Positions 62,967-64,000 of a DNA stretch of 64,000 nt are shown one piece after another. Where the stretch lies: the NCBI RefSeq assembly GCF_019334305.1, contig NZ_JAHWGH010000013.1, positions 37,776 through 101,775 on the forward strand, in the 5' to 3' direction. Below the pieces are notes generated by a model. It had not been told where the DNA came from, did no database searches, and saw nothing but the letters and a program-made list of their open reading frames with translations. Numbering within the stretch: the stretch's first letter is position 1; each line of letters opens with the position of its first letter. The position numbers and the translations under genes were made by a program. This DNA is from Rossellomorea orangium (GTDB lineage: Bacteria; Bacillota; Bacilli; Bacillales; Bacillaceae_B).

Positions 62967-63287
62967 TCAATAAAAAAAATTCCCGTAAGCTTTTACCGTT
63001 AAATAGAGTGCAACCAAGGTATAGATAAAGGCTGTCCAGAATGAAATTGAATGATAAAATTTCTTCTTTTTCTCTTTGATCATGTGTTGGAACCTTTGAA
63101 ACCTATAACCATCTCCGTTTATATAGATGATAATCAACGTGACCATGATTCCAATCAGTAATGACCATTCCATAATCGGGCGACCCGTTTCAAGGTAACC
63201 AAAAAGTGGTAAACCCATTAACACAAGCATAGTGAAAACAATCTTGCTAAACACCAACAACAGTTTTTGGTTTATGATTACTTCCAT
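62967..63287 (-). CDS. Small membrane protein of unknown function
   Basis: A 106-residue protein with three predicted helices (KIVFTMLVLMGLPLFGYL, SLLIGIMVTLIIIYI and FWTAFIYTLVALYLTV) and a basic loop (MIKEKKKKFYH) between the second and third. I do not recognise the family. The start at 63287 follows GAGGCGG by six bases; an ATG six codons upstream lacks a site. It is convergent with the DUF421 gene. Confidence 0.6.
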   Translation of the reverse strand: MEVIINQKLLLVFSKIVFTMLVLMGLPLFGYLETGRPIMEWSLLIGIMVTLIIIYINGDGYRFQRFQHMIKEKKKKFYHSISFWTAFIYTLVALYLTVKAYGNFFY

Positions 63288-63451
63288 CCCAAACCGCCTC
63301 TCCATCCGATTTTTTTAAAGAACCCAACTCCAATTAGTATTACTTATTTTACCATAATAGTAATAATTTAGCGATAAATAATTTATTTAGTCTTTCTATT
63401 CTCACGGTAGATATGGTCGAGGTAGCCTTTCCCTATTCATTCAAATAGATA

Positions 63452-63485
63452 AAAAAACCAAGTCAATTTAGACTTGGTTTTTTTA
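63452..63485. terminator. Terminator after the M48 protease gene
   Basis: AAAAAAACCAAGTC pairs with GACTTGGTTTTTT around a six-base loop, with T-runs both ways. Confidence 0.9.
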
Positions 63486-63486
63486 T

Positions 63487-64000
63487 TTACTCTTCTTTCT
63501 TTTCCGCTTCATATTCCTCAAGCATGGAAAGGCGCTCAAGCATGGTCGGATGTCCGTATCGGAAGATCTTCACCAGAAGAGGCGGATTCACTTGGGATAA
63601 TCCGACCTTTGATAACTTCTGGAAGGACGAAATGGCTGCTTCCTTTTCACCGGTCATTTCGATGGCATATCGATCTGCCCTCGTTTCCTGGTAACGTGAA
63701 ATCCAGTTGCTGAGAGGACTGATCGTGAACAATAGCATAGATGTAATCATTAAGAATAATGGTAAAGAGCTTAGGTTCGAGACCTTTGATACTTTGAGAT
63801 TATCTTTATGGTTTGCCACAATTCCCCTCATCAGCTTGGACGTCAGGAACAGACCGAAAAAGGATAAAACGAGATAAATCCCGATGCCTATATAGATATG
63901 CTTCTCTACGTAATGAGCCATTTCATGGGCCATGACAAAGAGGATTTCTTCATCTGTCAATTTATCCAGGGTCGTATCCCAAAGGACGATCCTTGAATTC
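63487..64000 (-). CDS. yhfN: M48 family metalloprotease (YhfN-like), partial
   Basis: The C-terminal part of a Ste24/HtpX-type membrane protease; the gene runs off the window edge at 64000. The zinc motif HEMAHYVEKH is present, with the third ligand Glu probably in QETRADRYAIEM. The preceding residues NSRIVLWDTTLDKLTDEEI, read through to the window end in the same frame, show that the TTG at 63960 is not the start. Membrane helices flank the active site. B. subtilis yhfN occupies the same neighbourhood. Confidence 0.85.
   Translation of the reverse strand, partial: NSRIVLWDTTLDKLTDEEILFVMAHEMAHYVEKHIYIGIGIYLVLSFFGLFLTSKLMRGIVANHKDNLKVSKVSNLSSLPLFLMITSMLLFTISPLSNWISRYQETRADRYAIEMTGEKEAAISSFQKLSKVGLSQVNPPLLVKIFRYGHPTMLERLSMLEEYEAEKKEE

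Overview
This window looks like chromosome from a low-to-moderate GC, endospore-forming Bacillaceae. The signs are a complete gerP spore-coat operon, comK, AddAB, YisK/YisL/YisN/YisB homologues, AGGAGG-type ribosome binding sites with frequent TTG/GTG starts, and recognisable SigB, SigK, TnrA and LexA sites. A C30-type carotenoid operon suggests a pigmented, perhaps marine or soil Bacillus relative (Rossellomorea-like). The genus is a guess.

The backbone is colinear with the B. subtilis yitK - yis - gerP - yisB - addAB - yhjD/E-sipV - comK - yhfN interval: yitK (0 kb), yisQ-like MATE (11.5 kb), yisP-like crtM (15 kb), asnO (19 kb), yisN (21 kb), yisL/yisK (25-26 kb), gerPA-F (27.7-29.7 kb), yisB and addAB (29.7-37.4 kb), sipV/yhjE (57-58 kb), yhjD and comK (60.7-61.7 kb), yhfN (63.5 kb, cut by the window end). 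Lineage-specific blocks sit inside it.

Blocks from left to right. (1) 0.5-3 kb: CoA-disulfide reductase and a general-stress short-chain dehydrogenase with a SigB promoter. (2) 3-11.4 kb: a maltodextrin regulon (binding protein, two permeases, membrane-anchored alpha-amylase, LacI-type regulator, divergent neopullulanase-type enzyme) with stacked operators and no ATPase gene. (3) 13-15 kb: glnK-amtB under a TnrA box. (4) 15-19 kb: two CrtN-type enzymes plus CrtM. (5) 21.8-24.7 kb: FIST-PAS-GGDEF-EAL protein, then a dispersed Bacillaceae-type intergenic repeat. (6) 26.4 kb: DUF418 membrane protein. (7) 37.5-39.9 kb: MFS, VOC and GNAT genes.

(8) 40-57 kb is the most interesting block. A branched-chain-type ABC importer (five genes) is co-transcribed with a KAS III-like enzyme, an alpha/beta hydrolase, a FabG-like reductase and a thiolase. 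A separate acyl-CoA ligase gene and this operon share the same promoter layout: TGTAAC direct repeats 11 bp apart, then 10 bp, then a -10 element. A large ATPase-TPR-winged helix-BTAD regulator is encoded nearby, and SARP/BTAD regulators classically bind 11-bp-spaced direct repeats. I infer one regulon for uptake and CoA-dependent metabolism of an unknown organic acid. Two non-coding arrays with a period of about 21 bp but unrelated sequences lie on either side of this block (39.2 kb and 51.7 kb). They are not explained by any gene.

The right end (57-64 kb) returns to the conserved backbone, with signal peptidase, TVP38 protein, S9 peptidase, an SOS-box gene, comK, an IDEAL-domain protein, DUF421 and an M48 protease. 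I saw no tRNA, rRNA, CRISPR array, insertion sequence or prophage.
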